Source of the DNA: Marinomonas balearica
GTDB lineage: Bacteria > Pseudomonadota > Gammaproteobacteria > Pseudomonadales > Marinomonadaceae
Direction: 5' to 3'
DNA: 64,000 nucleotides
NCBI RefSeq assembly: GCF_004362145.1
Contig: NZ_SNXC01000013.1
Span: 19,232 to 83,231 of the forward strand
In this document: positions 9,601 through 20,400 of the stretch, one piece after another
Layout: each line of letters opens with the position of its first letter
Position numbering within the stretch: the first letter of the stretch is position 1
Made by a program: the position numbers and the translations under genes
The notes under the pieces: model-generated
Seen by the model: only the letters and a program-made list of their open reading frames with translations
Databases searched by the model: none
What the model was told of the DNA's origin: nothing

Positions 9601-9765
9601 ATAACAACCCGATACGATAGCGATAATAATGTGATAACACCCTCGAGCGAGAGTGCCATTCTAGTACCGTCTAGAACACAAAAAATCATTCTGGTAGATC
9701 AGGATGTCGCGATTATGACTGGTGTTGGTAAATGGCGCATTGAGCTTGATTTTACCGTGAACTAG
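6610..9765 (+). CDS. Large baseplate wedge protein, baseplate J-like (Afp11-like)
   Basis: A 1051-residue protein that forms the main wedge of the eCIS baseplate with the Afp12-like product. The N-terminus and middle match the large eCIS baseplate J proteins (a segment with H-K-Q-H-Y-Y-Q-D-V-L-G-F near residue 135, then L-P-A-G-T-R-F-N-G-G). The conserved J core is near the C-terminus: E-T-D-T-Q-L-S-I-R-A-S-E-R-L-R-H-K-Q-R-A, then W-D-Y-E-H-L-V-L-N-Q-F-P-E-V-Y, typical for this family. AGGA is seven bases upstream of the ATG. Length fits Afp11. The gene is intact. Confidence 0.9.
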   Translation: MSETIANIFTKKTLSRATAGVTQSKRQLDAMAASYYAIEERSFSQWMSYLREASKQVQYYDTQTHLVTDHWSSSLPTEIEALGLEALLKGDRVTDAITELASRPDIAVLLAFFTLMAYPKQQFTDFTELHKQHYYQDVLGFKPNGASLDQVNLVLSLSDSVKSMTLPAGTRFNGGSDVNDEPLIYQTLANAVINHAQVARMDTLSGIQSDQRVLTRHIHLDDGLALSEEGALTFGDKLKVNEGLTEQQSFSQVGFTLASPCLYLSGGKRVIKLAFERSENAEVTPLLLDEWFDIAVSTGTNIQALDSSLETPEAPAWSMQANVDDQGRHYDLVLTFSDQFPAITGLEGDLDSGVSPLPHLRFMLKAQKHTQANVLSKRIFNQLHIDIEVSELEGVIADNHNGALDTTGPIEPFGFQPLIGNRFTFTHPELLVKQISKACLTLNWLGRPQPLADYYKAYQDYRVNRLEDENSNWVMPLLLQSRSDSIDALASVAIFETDSNIVNNLDSRTMTFIKDDAEAYANGALYEWEDLPFTQEKASLWPKYYGLTLSENDFGHGDYSQVSQYIAYENAKILQGDSEQKTTQIMPPYTPQLDSIKVSYHSSTSISMSALSTHEPPLLQQIHPIGRPAIPQGSYVAFLPTIAESAYLYLGLKNVSTPSQVRLYFQIDPVDATNISDDYFADWRYLSTKGFQGIPSSALGAKSGEARILEDSTQQLLNSGVVSIELPELEPTLSGLDDGLLWLQLSIYNGNDEPVSYSKIRGVYCQGVLAELVDDGIDASHFTQPLPALSISDLVTADPQISEVLQPWPSFGASAKETDTQLSIRASERLRHKQRALTIWDYEHLVLNQFPEVYLARCYVPQASDKGAADIELMLVPVNYDSSILQPKLPLYMHDRIQTFIASVCPPDLDIKVRDPIYEEVTFDVALKIYSGFDIDSVVSSLSQKLIDYLTPWQNVAGNNLVQFRQSIHLTALAAMLEQDDAVDVVHYLKAAVTKGDITTRYDSDNNVITPSSESAILVPSRTQKIILVDQDVAIMTGVGKWRIELDFTVN

Positions 9766-9964
9766 GAGCTGCCTCCTTTGTTTCAAATGCTGATTTTATT
9801 TCACTCTCCCCTTGAAGAAGGGGCAGGGTGTCTTTAATGACTACGCCTTAACTCTCTTTATATAAGAAATTTTTTAACGGAAATCTTCAGAACCGAAAGT
9901 TAGGCCTTTGATTTTTAAACTTTTCCATCTCTTTCCTTTTTTATCTCCTTGGTGATATTGCCTT
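9766..9964. other. Short spacer between baseplate genes
   Basis: Two hundred bases, T-rich, containing a small hairpin (CCCCTT/AAGGGG, about 9808-9823) without a clear uridine tract. I see no gene. Structural eCIS genes are usually packed, so this gap and the one at 6247-6609 are unusual and could reflect lost small genes. Confidence 0.4.
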
Positions 9965-12490
9965 ATGACAAACTCGACGACCTATATTTCCCGTTCGCCC
10001 AGAGAGCAGGATGGGCAAAACCTTTCTTTATTACAGGAACAAGCGCTCGCTGCCATTCAAGCTTATGCCCCAGAGACTTGGACGGATCATAATTCGACAG
10101 ACCCAGGTATCACTTTGCTCGAGATACTGGCCTTTGTTATTTCTGATCTCAGTTATCGACTTGGGTTTCCCATACGGGATTTAATGTCATGGCCTGATGA
10201 GCAGCAAATTAAAAAGGCAACTCCTTTCTGGTTGGCGCCAGACATCTTACCGAGCAATGCGGTTACCCTAGCGGATTATCAACGCCTTATTCTGGATGTT
10301 GCTGGGGTTCGCTCAGCGTCGCTAAAACAAAACGATCAAGGACGATACAGTGTAACGATTGATACAGATGATAGTTATGACATATCAACAGATACTAAGC
10401 GCCTTGCTTTAGCGGCCAAAATACGACAGCGTTTTTTGCAAGAGCGTAATGTTAATGATGATATTGCTGAACTGAACTTTATCGAAAAACACCCGGTTAC
10501 CCTTAAATTAGCTTTTGCATTCTCCCCCATAGAAGACCCTGTTGAAACGTTAGTCGACATTTTTCGCCGTTTGTCTGATGCCATCTCTCTCGGGGTTAAT
10601 AGGCAATCTTTACAAGCACTAATGGATCAGGGATTAACTCCAGATGAGATTATGCAGGGCCCTTTAGTGCACCAAGGCTTTATCGCAAATCATGAACTGG
10701 ATAATGCGGATTTTCCTGATACCTTGTTTACCTCAGATCTGATTGCTGCACTTGCAGATATAACGCCTCTTGAGGAAATTAAAACCTTAACATTTGTGCC
10801 TTCAGTTGAATCGAGTGAGGACGAAAACACTCAGGATAACGGTGTGCATTGGCTATATGTATTAGATGAAACTGAGTCTGCAAAGTCGTTTTCATTGGAT
10901 TTAGTTTCCACACTTACCACTCTTGAAATTGAGATAGATGGGCAGGTTTATCCGCTTAATCAGGCTCAAATTGATGACATTCTTGATGGCCTAACGACCG
11001 CTGTAATCAGTGATGAAGCGGTTACTGCGTCTGAATTAAAGGATCTCACGCTTTATCAGCAAGGTAAGTATCGTGAGTTGAGTGCTTATGTGTCATTACA
11101 GCACGAATTTCCCAGCGTCTATAAATTGGTAGATGAACGACTTAATGGGAATATTGATACAGAGGAAATGGCAAAAATAATGCAGTTTAAGGGCTTTCTC
11201 AGTCTTTTTGATCAAATCTTAGCGGATCAATTTGCGCAACTAGAAGTTTTAAAAACCTTGTTAGCCCTGCCTACCCAAGGCCAATTTGAATCATTGGCCT
11301 GTATTTTTGACAAGATGCTAGCCAGTGAACCCCTGAAAGAGCAAGAGTTATCAGTTTTTTGGCAGGCTGTTACGCATCTACCTAATACCTATGTGAGTCA
11401 ACCCGTTTCTGATATTAGTGGTATGGAAAACCTATTAGGTGATTATTGGCACAATTACTCTCAATCGGGTTTCCAACCGATTGCAGAAGGTGCATTTAGT
11501 CTGCCGTTATTGGAGCGTTTAAATCGTGGCATGGCGCATTTGCTAGCACGCTATGCCCAAACCTCTCTCGATGCCAACCTTCTCCAGTATGAAGATGTCT
11601 TGAGCTTTTACCTGACAAGGTTAAAAAACAGTGCTGAACAGCATGGCTTAGCAGTGCCAACATTGACTGATAAGGCTTTTTTGAAGCGTATGATTCAGTT
11701 AAAGAAAGTGGTTGATAAGGCCTCCTTGTTATTGGATTACCCAAGATTAAGCCGTTATAGAAGTGGTGGTTTTAATTACTTAAAAGCCAACCCTAAAGAA
11801 AACCATATGACCGCTTTAGGTCATCGAATTTTGCGCTTTTTAGGGGTGAATAAAACCAATGTATTACCCTTGTCTATTAATAATAAGGAGGGCATGTATG
11901 TACTAGAAGGGACACTTTTGTGGGCAGCTAACTTATTAGACAGCGATGTATCTGAGACGGATGTCAAACGCAGTGTCTTTTTTGTGCTTCCTGATTGGCC
12001 AACACGGTTTCGTAATTCGCACTTTCAAACCCTATTAGAAGGAGCCATTGCCCGAGAGACACCAGTTCATTGCACTGCTGAGGTAATTTACCTTGATCGG
12101 CAAACAATGAATTACTTTGAGCAACTTTATTATGCTTGGTTAAACGCCATGATGAAGTGCCCTTTTACGGTAAAAAATGGGGAGCAAGAAATCAGTGTTG
12201 ATGACCTTTATTCGACACAATGGTTGGCCGCCTTATCAAATACATTACGTTGTTTTCTAGTCTCTCCTGCAGACACTGATATCACTCCCGACTCATATCT
12301 TGCACCGATTGGTGGTGCAGTGATTAATCCGACTAGCCCTGAAACCGAGCAATACAATTTTCGAGTGCATTACCAGCCACTGGACTTCCTAAAATCCAAA
12401 TCAGTGATTGGCACTGCTGTCATTAAGCCGAATGACGGCTTGAGCACCTTTAATATCCAAATCCAAAGCCCTAACATCATTAAGGAATAA
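9965..12490 (+). CDS. Baseplate wedge protein (Afp12-like)
   Basis: An 841-residue partner of the baseplate-J protein. The N-terminal signature is very characteristic of eCIS/phage wedge proteins: W-T-D-H-N-S-T-D-P-G-I-T-L-L-E-I-L-A-F-x-I-S-D-L-S-Y-R. A segment around residues 400-415 (F-K-G-F-L-S-L-F-D-Q-I-L-A-D-Q-F-A-Q-L) matches the conserved mid-region, and G-H-R-I-L-R-F-L-G follows at about 620. It ends two bases before the fibre gene. The ribosome site is weak, so the exact start is less sure than the identity. Confidence 0.88.
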   Translation: MTNSTTYISRSPREQDGQNLSLLQEQALAAIQAYAPETWTDHNSTDPGITLLEILAFVISDLSYRLGFPIRDLMSWPDEQQIKKATPFWLAPDILPSNAVTLADYQRLILDVAGVRSASLKQNDQGRYSVTIDTDDSYDISTDTKRLALAAKIRQRFLQERNVNDDIAELNFIEKHPVTLKLAFAFSPIEDPVETLVDIFRRLSDAISLGVNRQSLQALMDQGLTPDEIMQGPLVHQGFIANHELDNADFPDTLFTSDLIAALADITPLEEIKTLTFVPSVESSEDENTQDNGVHWLYVLDETESAKSFSLDLVSTLTTLEIEIDGQVYPLNQAQIDDILDGLTTAVISDEAVTASELKDLTLYQQGKYRELSAYVSLQHEFPSVYKLVDERLNGNIDTEEMAKIMQFKGFLSLFDQILADQFAQLEVLKTLLALPTQGQFESLACIFDKMLASEPLKEQELSVFWQAVTHLPNTYVSQPVSDISGMENLLGDYWHNYSQSGFQPIAEGAFSLPLLERLNRGMAHLLARYAQTSLDANLLQYEDVLSFYLTRLKNSAEQHGLAVPTLTDKAFLKRMIQLKKVVDKASLLLDYPRLSRYRSGGFNYLKANPKENHMTALGHRILRFLGVNKTNVLPLSINNKEGMYVLEGTLLWAANLLDSDVSETDVKRSVFFVLPDWPTRFRNSHFQTLLEGAIARETPVHCTAEVIYLDRQTMNYFEQLYYAWLNAMMKCPFTVKNGEQEISVDDLYSTQWLAALSNTLRCFLVSPADTDITPDSYLAPIGGAVINPTSPETEQYNFRVHYQPLDFLKSKSVIGTAVIKPNDGLSTFNIQIQSPNIIKE

Positions 12491-12492
12491 GC

Positions 12493-15400
12493 ATGAATGA
12501 TCAAAATCCAAAAAACAATAATGAAGCGCAATCTGAAATTGCGACCAGTGTCGCCACAGAAAACCAAACTTCAGCCAAGTTGAAAGTCAGTTTTGCTGAT
12601 AATCAATCTCCTACCGGTAATGATTTTGCCAATCTGATTGATGCCTCATTTAATAAGATGGATGGTCCTATTCGTTATCCTGTTGATGAGGGTATTGAAG
12701 TTGCGACTAAGACGAATTTTACCGATCTTGTCTCAGCAGCAAATGTAAGTGTTGATGGCAATATCAGTGTTGGGGATTCTTATTTAACCGCAGAAGCCCT
12801 TAAAGTGGGCGATACACTTGATGTAGGTGCTGATCTGCTGACTCTTAGTAAGTCTACTCACATTGAAGGTAAAGCTACCCTAACGGGAGCTGCCAACATC
12901 ACCAAAGACGCGACGAGCGAAGACGCAGCTTTGACGGTTGAAGGTGGGATAAAGGCCGATACTATGCATATTAATGCGGGGGTTGTGATTGGTGAAAGTG
13001 ACGCTCAGTTATTGATTGAGTGTGCAGAAGGTGATGACGCTATTCGGGTTAAAAAGGACGATGTGACTCAGTTTGCCCTTGATGATAAGGGTCAACTCTC
13101 GTTGGGTCTATCTGGCGAGCAGTCTACGGCTAAGCTGCATATACGCCATCATAAAGGCGACAGTGACACTTTGCTTCGAGTGGATAACCGAGCTAACGAT
13201 AACACCCCCATAGCGATTACATCGGATGGCAATATGGGGATAGGAACAGGGTCGCCATTTAACACCTTGGACGTGGACGGTTCGGTTAGCATCGGGCAGT
13301 CGGCACTGGTGTCTCCAGAAAACAGTCTATCGGTTGAGAATCGTGTCGGTGTGGGAACGGCAAGTCCAATGGCGCGTTTGGATATTCACACGTTGAGTGG
13401 AGAGACTGCGACGATTATTCGAGATGGCGATAGTAAGCTTCTGGACGTCAGTCGCAATGGTGTGAATACTGACGTTGATTTGAACGTAAATGGGGTGTCT
13501 ACGCTTGAAAATACGAACGTCAATCAAGCTCTGCATGTAACAGGTGAATCGACTCTGTCAAACAAGGCCACCATGTTGGCGGGAGCGGAAGTATCCGGGC
13601 TTTTAAACTCGACGGATCACACTCAACTGAACACACTCAATACATCGGGTGTTGCAACGCTAGATCGAGTTCTGGTCGTTAAAGGCGACACCAAACATGG
13701 TGCCTCGGTTGGCATCGGCTTGGGGGTAGAAGACAACCATAACCCAAGTGCCAGCCTGCATATTCGTGAAAGTGATGCGCAACCTTCATTAAAACTAGAA
13801 ACGAAACTCCAAGAACGTCAGCTGTTCGTTACGAATGACAAAGTCACAATAGGTGAGTACGAAAGAACCAATATTGACTTTAAAGTGCATGGCGATACGA
13901 CTCTAAACGGCATGGTGACAGCCAAAGGTACGCTAGACGTTGATGCAAATACAAGCCTAAACGATGGCGCGAGTGTTGAGAAAAGCTTGCGTGTTCACCA
14001 ATCCGGAGATGTAACAGACACCACTGCGCTTGATGTGACGACACAAGGCAATGGCAGCGCTTTACACGTTAAACATGACAATGAGAAAGACAGCCATACT
14101 TTGATTATTGCAACGTCAGAGCGGGTGGGTATTCATACAGATCAGCCTGAAGCGCCTTTACATGTCGCATCAGAAAGTATATTTGATGATCGTGCTCAAT
14201 TTAACGAGAGTGTGTCAATCAGTGGTACGCTTTGCGTTGCTGACGATGCTGAGCTAGACGGAAATATCCGCATCAATATAGAGCCTGGCGATGAGCCTAA
14301 GGCTCAAGTTCACCTTGCTCATGATGCAGAGAAAGCTAGTTTGCGAGTAGATGGGCAAACTGCCGCGATGCCAGCACTGTTGGTAAAAGACGGCAAACTC
14401 GGTCTAGGGGTAGAGTCACCAGAATGCAGATTAGATGTAAAAGGGGACGCGAGTATCAGCGGTGCGCTGAGTGTTAATCAAGTATTCACGGCGACGGATA
14501 CAAAGGTTTTAGTCTCGCAGCAATCGACGGACGCAGCGATTACGGTTTCAAAGGTGGACGAAGAAGGCCAGATAGTCCTTCACCACGACAAAATAGGGGT
14601 TAACGTTACAGAGCCGCAAGGTGCGCTCCATGTAGATGGTGATACAAAACTAGATGGCATCACCACTGCACAGCATGTCAAAGTGCGCGAATCTCTTACC
14701 GTCACAGGTACGTCGAACCTGACTGACAGTTCGGTTAACGGTAAAGTTAGCATTAATACGCCGGTAGAAAGTCAGACCACAGATGTCCATATCCGTCAAA
14801 GTGAACAAGGTCATACGGCCTTTAGGGTGGATCAGTCGGAAAAAGGCTTACCATCGCTTGTCGTTAAATCTGGTCAGATTGCGATTAATTCAGATACACC
14901 CACTGCGGCACTCGATGTGCATGGGGACGCAAAGGTTACGAAAACACTGGATGTGCAGGGTAGGCTTACCGCACATACGATGAGTGAGTTTGTTGATCAT
15001 GCTCATTTCTCTCAAAGTGCTGCGTTTTCCGTTGCGGATCCTATGGCTCGTATTCATATCAGTGAGGACAAGCAAGATACAGTGGCATTTCAAGTGGATT
15101 ATGTTGTTGGGGAAGACACCACTAGCTTAGTTGCGCGACAGGGAAAATTAGGTATTGGTACAGTCTCACCTAATGCGCCGTTGGATGTGAAAGGCGACAC
15201 TGAGCTTAATGGCGACTTATATGTATTCGGAACGACAACACTCGACAATTATTTGAATGTCGCGCAGGACGCTGTGTTTGATTCCGACCTCGTTGTTAAA
15301 GAAAAAGCCAAACTAAAAGATCAAACGATTATTGGTCGTGCCAGTGACATTAATGCCGAACTAACGCCTAATGCACAGCTCTATATTGCAGACACAAATT

Positions 15401-17247
15401 ACAAGGAAGCATTGCGCATTGATTCTGCGACCAGTCCAAGCTTAATTTTTACCGATGGTAAACTTGGGCTTGGCAACTCAACACCAAGAACGACATTGGA
15501 TGTTGATGGCGAAGTAAAAATAAGTGGCAAAACCCAACTCAACAATGAATTGTATGTTGAAGGAAACTTAGTCGCCTACAATAACATCGACGGTCACGGT
15601 AAATTGGATGTTAGCCAGAAAGCGACCTTTGGTTCTGACGTTCTGATTCGTGGCGATTTACACATTGAAGACAAAACAGACATCGAAGAAGAGTTGACTG
15701 TTCTTGGTGCGACGAAATTGCAAAACAGCCTTGGTGTAACGGGCGACACTGCGCTCGCAGCAGCCCTTAATGTTACCGGACCATCGACACTAGAAAGTAC
15801 ACTGAGTGTGCAAGGTGATGCCGATATTCAGGGTGGTGTCGCGGTTAGCGGAACGCTCCAAACGGATAGTTCGCTTTTCATTGCAGGTTCTATTAGTTCT
15901 GGCGTAACCGTTGCTAAGGCTAAGCAGCACATTCAGGTTCCCGCTGACTTAGACGCGATGATTTTTGAGAAGTCGGGTCGAAATGGCGTTAGTCAACCTT
16001 TGCTGACGCTTGATCGAAACGGCAGCATGGCGCTAGGTAAGTCTTCCGCCGATGCGAAGCTCGATGTTTCAGGTGATGCGTTGATCAGCGGTAGCCTAAT
16101 GGCTGGCAGTGACGTGAGAGCAACGGAATTGATGGCGAATGGAGCTATCTCGGGGAATGATCTGGTTATAAACAGCAGTATTCAACTTGCTAATGGACCA
16201 AAAATTACCGGGTTCTCTGATGATGAGCGCATGGGAGGTGATTATTCCGCCAATGTCCTCGTGCCGACTCAGGCTGCTGTTAAAGCGTATATTGATAATG
16301 TCGTTGTGCCGTTTGGCCAAGGCGGAAAAACGTATACGATAAGCTCGCAAGCGGACTTTGATGATGTTTTTAACCGTGGTGAAAATACCATTATTGATAC
16401 CAATACGACCGTTTTGCTTTTGCCGTTAGGTAACCAAAACTTTAATACTGAGCCTTATGTTCTGAAAAACTCAGTGCGCGTTAGAAGTGGTGTGTCCATT
16501 GTCGGGTTTAATGAAGACTCGACAATCATTGCCAAACTCAATGCGAACTGTCGTTTTGAGTTGAAAGGCAACGCTAACACACCCGTTGAGAACGTTCACT
16601 TCGAGCGCTTCACCTTCGATGGTGGAAACATGGAAATGGGGCGTAATGGCGGTGCCATCTACCTAGAATACGCACAATTTTGTAAATTCTATTGTCGCTT
16701 AGAAAACCACCGTACTTGGGGTAAAGGCGGCGCTATTTATGCGGTTATGTCGGGCAGTAATTATACGGCAAGCCACATTGAAGCAACCAATATTCACCAT
16801 TGCCAGGCGTTAGCCCAAAGTGGCGGAAGCGATTTTGATCGCAGTGAGGGCGGTGCGGTTTACGGTGTCGAACGCTCTACTATTCATGCATTCTATTGTA
16901 AGGCGGAACACGGCGGTGCCGTGGCCTACGTTAGAGGTTCTCAAGTGTTGGCGGAAGGCTGTAGTGCAAGCTTAAAAGGGGGAGCTGCTTACCGCTCACC
17001 TTTGCTTCGTATGACCGCTGTTGATTGCTCTGTGGACGACTACCAAGGTCAAGGCGGTGGTGCTTACTTCTGTGAAGACTTGATGTGCGAGGGGCAATGG
17101 TTGAATAACGTTGCTGCAGAGGGGCCGCATATTTATGCGTCTAATCACCTTACAGGCTCGCAACGAGAGTCATACTATTGGAAAGGCGATTATGTTGGCC
17201 GTCGGATCGACGATGGAAGCGCGGTGTGGCACAACAATAACGAGTAA
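12493..17247 (+). CDS. Giant repetitive tail-fibre-like protein with C-terminal beta-helix
   Basis: A 1584-residue protein in the place of the eCIS receptor-binding fibre (Afp13). Residues about 60-1240 are a long run of degenerate modules that alternate phrases such as L-H-V-x-G-D, S-L-R-V-D and L-G-I-G-T-x-S-P-x-A-x-L-D-V-K-G-D; at least eight copies of the last phrase can be read. This GIGT-P-LDV type occurs in trimeric phage fibre shafts. Residues about 1290-1570 change to a right-handed beta-helix or pectate-lyase-like pattern with repeated G-G-A-x-Y turns and several cysteines. No endosialidase-type chaperone tail is seen. AAGGA precedes the start. The C-terminal helix is the likely target-binding tip (inference). 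Confidence 0.8.
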   Translation: MNDQNPKNNNEAQSEIATSVATENQTSAKLKVSFADNQSPTGNDFANLIDASFNKMDGPIRYPVDEGIEVATKTNFTDLVSAANVSVDGNISVGDSYLTAEALKVGDTLDVGADLLTLSKSTHIEGKATLTGAANITKDATSEDAALTVEGGIKADTMHINAGVVIGESDAQLLIECAEGDDAIRVKKDDVTQFALDDKGQLSLGLSGEQSTAKLHIRHHKGDSDTLLRVDNRANDNTPIAITSDGNMGIGTGSPFNTLDVDGSVSIGQSALVSPENSLSVENRVGVGTASPMARLDIHTLSGETATIIRDGDSKLLDVSRNGVNTDVDLNVNGVSTLENTNVNQALHVTGESTLSNKATMLAGAEVSGLLNSTDHTQLNTLNTSGVATLDRVLVVKGDTKHGASVGIGLGVEDNHNPSASLHIRESDAQPSLKLETKLQERQLFVTNDKVTIGEYERTNIDFKVHGDTTLNGMVTAKGTLDVDANTSLNDGASVEKSLRVHQSGDVTDTTALDVTTQGNGSALHVKHDNEKDSHTLIIATSERVGIHTDQPEAPLHVASESIFDDRAQFNESVSISGTLCVADDAELDGNIRINIEPGDEPKAQVHLAHDAEKASLRVDGQTAAMPALLVKDGKLGLGVESPECRLDVKGDASISGALSVNQVFTATDTKVLVSQQSTDAAITVSKVDEEGQIVLHHDKIGVNVTEPQGALHVDGDTKLDGITTAQHVKVRESLTVTGTSNLTDSSVNGKVSINTPVESQTTDVHIRQSEQGHTAFRVDQSEKGLPSLVVKSGQIAINSDTPTAALDVHGDAKVTKTLDVQGRLTAHTMSEFVDHAHFSQSAAFSVADPMARIHISEDKQDTVAFQVDYVVGEDTTSLVARQGKLGIGTVSPNAPLDVKGDTELNGDLYVFGTTTLDNYLNVAQDAVFDSDLVVKEKAKLKDQTIIGRASDINAELTPNAQLYIADTNYKEALRIDSATSPSLIFTDGKLGLGNSTPRTTLDVDGEVKISGKTQLNNELYVEGNLVAYNNIDGHGKLDVSQKATFGSDVLIRGDLHIEDKTDIEEELTVLGATKLQNSLGVTGDTALAAALNVTGPSTLESTLSVQGDADIQGGVAVSGTLQTDSSLFIAGSISSGVTVAKAKQHIQVPADLDAMIFEKSGRNGVSQPLLTLDRNGSMALGKSSADAKLDVSGDALISGSLMAGSDVRATELMANGAISGNDLVINSSIQLANGPKITGFSDDERMGGDYSANVLVPTQAAVKAYIDNVVVPFGQGGKTYTISSQADFDDVFNRGENTIIDTNTTVLLLPLGNQNFNTEPYVLKNSVRVRSGVSIVGFNEDSTIIAKLNANCRFELKGNANTPVENVHFERFTFDGGNMEMGRNGGAIYLEYAQFCKFYCRLENHRTWGKGGAIYAVMSGSNYTASHIEATNIHHCQALAQSGGSDFDRSEGGAVYGVERSTIHAFYCKAEHGGAVAYVRGSQVLAEGCSASLKGGAAYRSPLLRMTAVDCSVDDYQGQGGGAYFCEDLMCEGQWLNNVAAEGPHIYASNHLTGSQRESYYWKGDYVGRRIDDGSAVWHNNNE

Positions 17248-17298
17248 TGCATGGCATACCCGCAGCTATTTTGATGTAGCTTGATCTATTAGATCAAT

Positions 17299-17335
17299 AA
17301 AAGCCCAATCAGTTTCAAACTGGTTGGGCTTTTTC
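17299..17335 (+). terminator. Rho-independent terminator after the fibre gene
   Basis: A hairpin with AGCCCAA...TTGGGCT arms extended by CAGTTT/AACTG, followed by TTTTTCGTTTTTTTTG. It closes the structural operon that started at or before the sheath gene; the tape-measure gene beyond it must have its own promoter or rely on readthrough. Confidence 0.85.
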
Positions 17336-17409
17336 GTTTTTTTTGTCACAAAAAAACGATTGGTACGTCTCGTATGAAATGAACATATAAACGGGATCTG
17401 GAATAAAGG

Positions 17410-20400
17410 ATGACAAGGTCAATTGATACGCTCACTTTAAATTTGAATGTCGCGCCACTGCGTAACCAGCAACATGTTAATGAGGTTAAAAGCATTTTAG
17501 AACTTCTTCCTACACTGGTTCGAGAAGCGTTTCAACAGTTAGAAAACGAAGTGGGGGCAATGAGTGATCGTCCATTAAGTCCGGTACAGGTGAGAGCAAT
17601 CTCGATGCCTGATATGGACGTGGATGAAGTGATACAAGAACCACGGCTTTTTGCGCAGAGTGTCGCAGTATCGCTGTTTAAATCTATGTATGAAGGACAG
17701 CTGCCCTCTAGTGTGTTAACAGCATTAAGTCTCCAAACCACTGGAGAAATGATGCGCCCGCTTTCTCAGAATCGACAAAGGAGTGACGATATGATTAGAC
17801 GTAATGTAAAGAGGGTATCAACAGGCACAACACTACCAGAGCAGATCCTCGAGTATCTTGCTTCAGGTTTTTGGAACGGAACGCTTTATTCGGGACAGTT
17901 AGCGAATTCTATGATGACAGTTCTGCTTAATAATTTAATGCAGCGTAGGCCGTCTGAACGCCTACAAGAAAACAATCCTTGGCAAAAAAAATCTGAAAAT
18001 TCAGTTACTACCCACGCGAGTATTGGCAACCATGCTAGAACGCCGAGTGGTGCATTAGCCCATGATTTTGTCGATGATACTGCTTTTAAGCGTCGACTGT
18101 TTTCTATACTTGATAATGCATTAGCGAGGCAGCGTTTCATTGCATTACTTACCAAAGCGTCAAATAAAGATAAAGTTGTTATGACATTATGGCGGCTGGT
18201 AACAAGTGAGCCTGTTGACGGGAGAGACCATGAATTAATTCGACAGGCGTTGCGCAGTGTGGACCGGATTAAATACGCGGTTCACTACACGATTTTGTTA
18301 TATAGAGAAAACGTGACTAAAAAAGGCAAACGTCTTGCTGCGTTAATGACCGCCAAAAGTTGCAACGCGATAACGGCTGAGCAGAATTTGAAGCTTACTT
18401 ATTTGTTTCTTAAAAGCCCGTCTGACACGATTGTAAGGGCTGCTCAAACCTGGTTGGCCTTGGCTCAAGTCCAGACGCCGCGTCAGAAAGAGGATCTAGT
18501 GCTCGAAAAAATCGTAAACGATACATATTCAAAGACAAATGCCATTGATCTTCAACATGATGGCACGGATATTAAACAGGAGCGACAGCGGTTATCTAAC
18601 GAGCCTCAGCTCGAATTCTCCCTTGATCATAAGCAAAGTGTGCTTGCTCAAGTCACCTTTTGGAAAACACTCAGAGTCAACATGAATGCCTTGTTACAAC
18701 AGGGTAATTCGTCTAACTGGTTAAAAGTTCTCTGCGCGATAGAAAAGCAACTTTTAACAAACGAGGATCGACTAAGCAGTGAACTGGATTCGTTTAAATA
18801 TCAAGTTTCACTGCTTAGGTTGCATTGGCAAAGCAGCATATGGCCTTTGACACGATCAGAGTATTGCTATCGTTCATTTGTCATACTGTCTGCACTAAAG
18901 CTTGCTTTCACATCGAGTCGTTTTGATGGCGATCAAGGGCTTGTCGATCTAAAACAACAAGACAAACAGATGAGAGACGACACGCTAGACGAAGCACATC
19001 AGACATTTCAATCTGCCTGTCAGTCGATATTAGAGCAAGCGGAAGGGCGTAACACTGACTCCCTCCCGGAAGTATTAGAACGTCAAAAAGAAGGTCGTCG
19101 TTTACCTACAAACATGCTTGATAAATTCAAGGAAGCCCCTGACGCATTGTTGCTTCCATCCGTAATCGACGTACTGAAAAGCCGTTATGGAGAATTGGAG
19201 GTGCAGTGGAATTCGGTTCAAGAAGATGAATCCGCCCATGTTTTGGCAATATTCGATGAATTCGAAAAAGCATGTAAGCATATAGAGAGTGGCGTCGCGC
19301 CATTGCTTGGAAGTGTTGATTTAGGCCGTCACATTCTGTTTTTGTTGCCCGCCTTAAAAATTGAAGAACGCCTGGCTTTTTGTGATTCACTCAGAAGACT
19401 GTTAGACAGCTGCGAAACGACCAATCTAACCGAAAGTTTGATTTCCGTCCGTCGATCTATTGAAAGCGCTCGACGCCAGCGTAAAACAATTGTGAAAGCA
19501 AAAAAGAGCACTGATTTACAATTAGGTGGCTTAGAATTCGGTGACTTAGAGACAGCCAGTACAGATAAAGCCTTTACTGAAGAAGTGGATCTTAAAAAAG
19601 TCGACCAGGGCGAGATCAAGTGTATTACCGACACTGTAAACCTTTCCAACACCGCTGTTACGAGCGTATCAACTCACACCTCTACTGATCTCCTCGATTT
19701 AATGCAAAAAATAGACGAAGATGCGTACTTTTTTGATCTAATCGCCCAACAGTTAGAAAGAGGTGATGAACTGTACCATCCAATTGGAGAGATTTCCGGC
19801 GTTGAGTTTCAAAGAGAGGCTAGATTAGGCACAACGCGAGAGTCAAGCATGGACATACAAGCTGCCTCGGCGGCGCTATTGGAGATCGCGACGTATGCTG
19901 GCTTGGACGTACAATTTAATCGACTACTTTGCTTGCAACCTGAGTCGACAAAGGGCGTTTATTTACAAGCGCTTGTGATGAATTGGTGTCAGTTGGAGCA
20001 AGTTATGCGGGAAAAAATACAGCGCAGCGACAAGTCTGATGCACTGGTTGCTTTGTTGTCAGATTGGATTTCACACTATGGCCCCATTAACAACGTATTA
20101 CCTGAACTCACATATAACTCTGCTACTTTGTCTGAACCCTCACGAAGTGTGTCCAATACTGCAGCAGATTCACTAGATTCAAATACAGCAACACAGATTG
20201 AAACATTAGATACAGGATTTGCATTTGACCCGGCCCAATTTGTTTTACCACTTCCGAAACCGACAGGGCAGAGGAGAGGGGAATCGAGCTGTGGAATGCA
20301 AGATGCTGAGTCGGCCAATGAAAAAAAACCAACGTCTATTCAGTACGACAAAAACGCCAGCAACAATGATGCGCTATTAAAAGTAAATACTAAGCAAATA

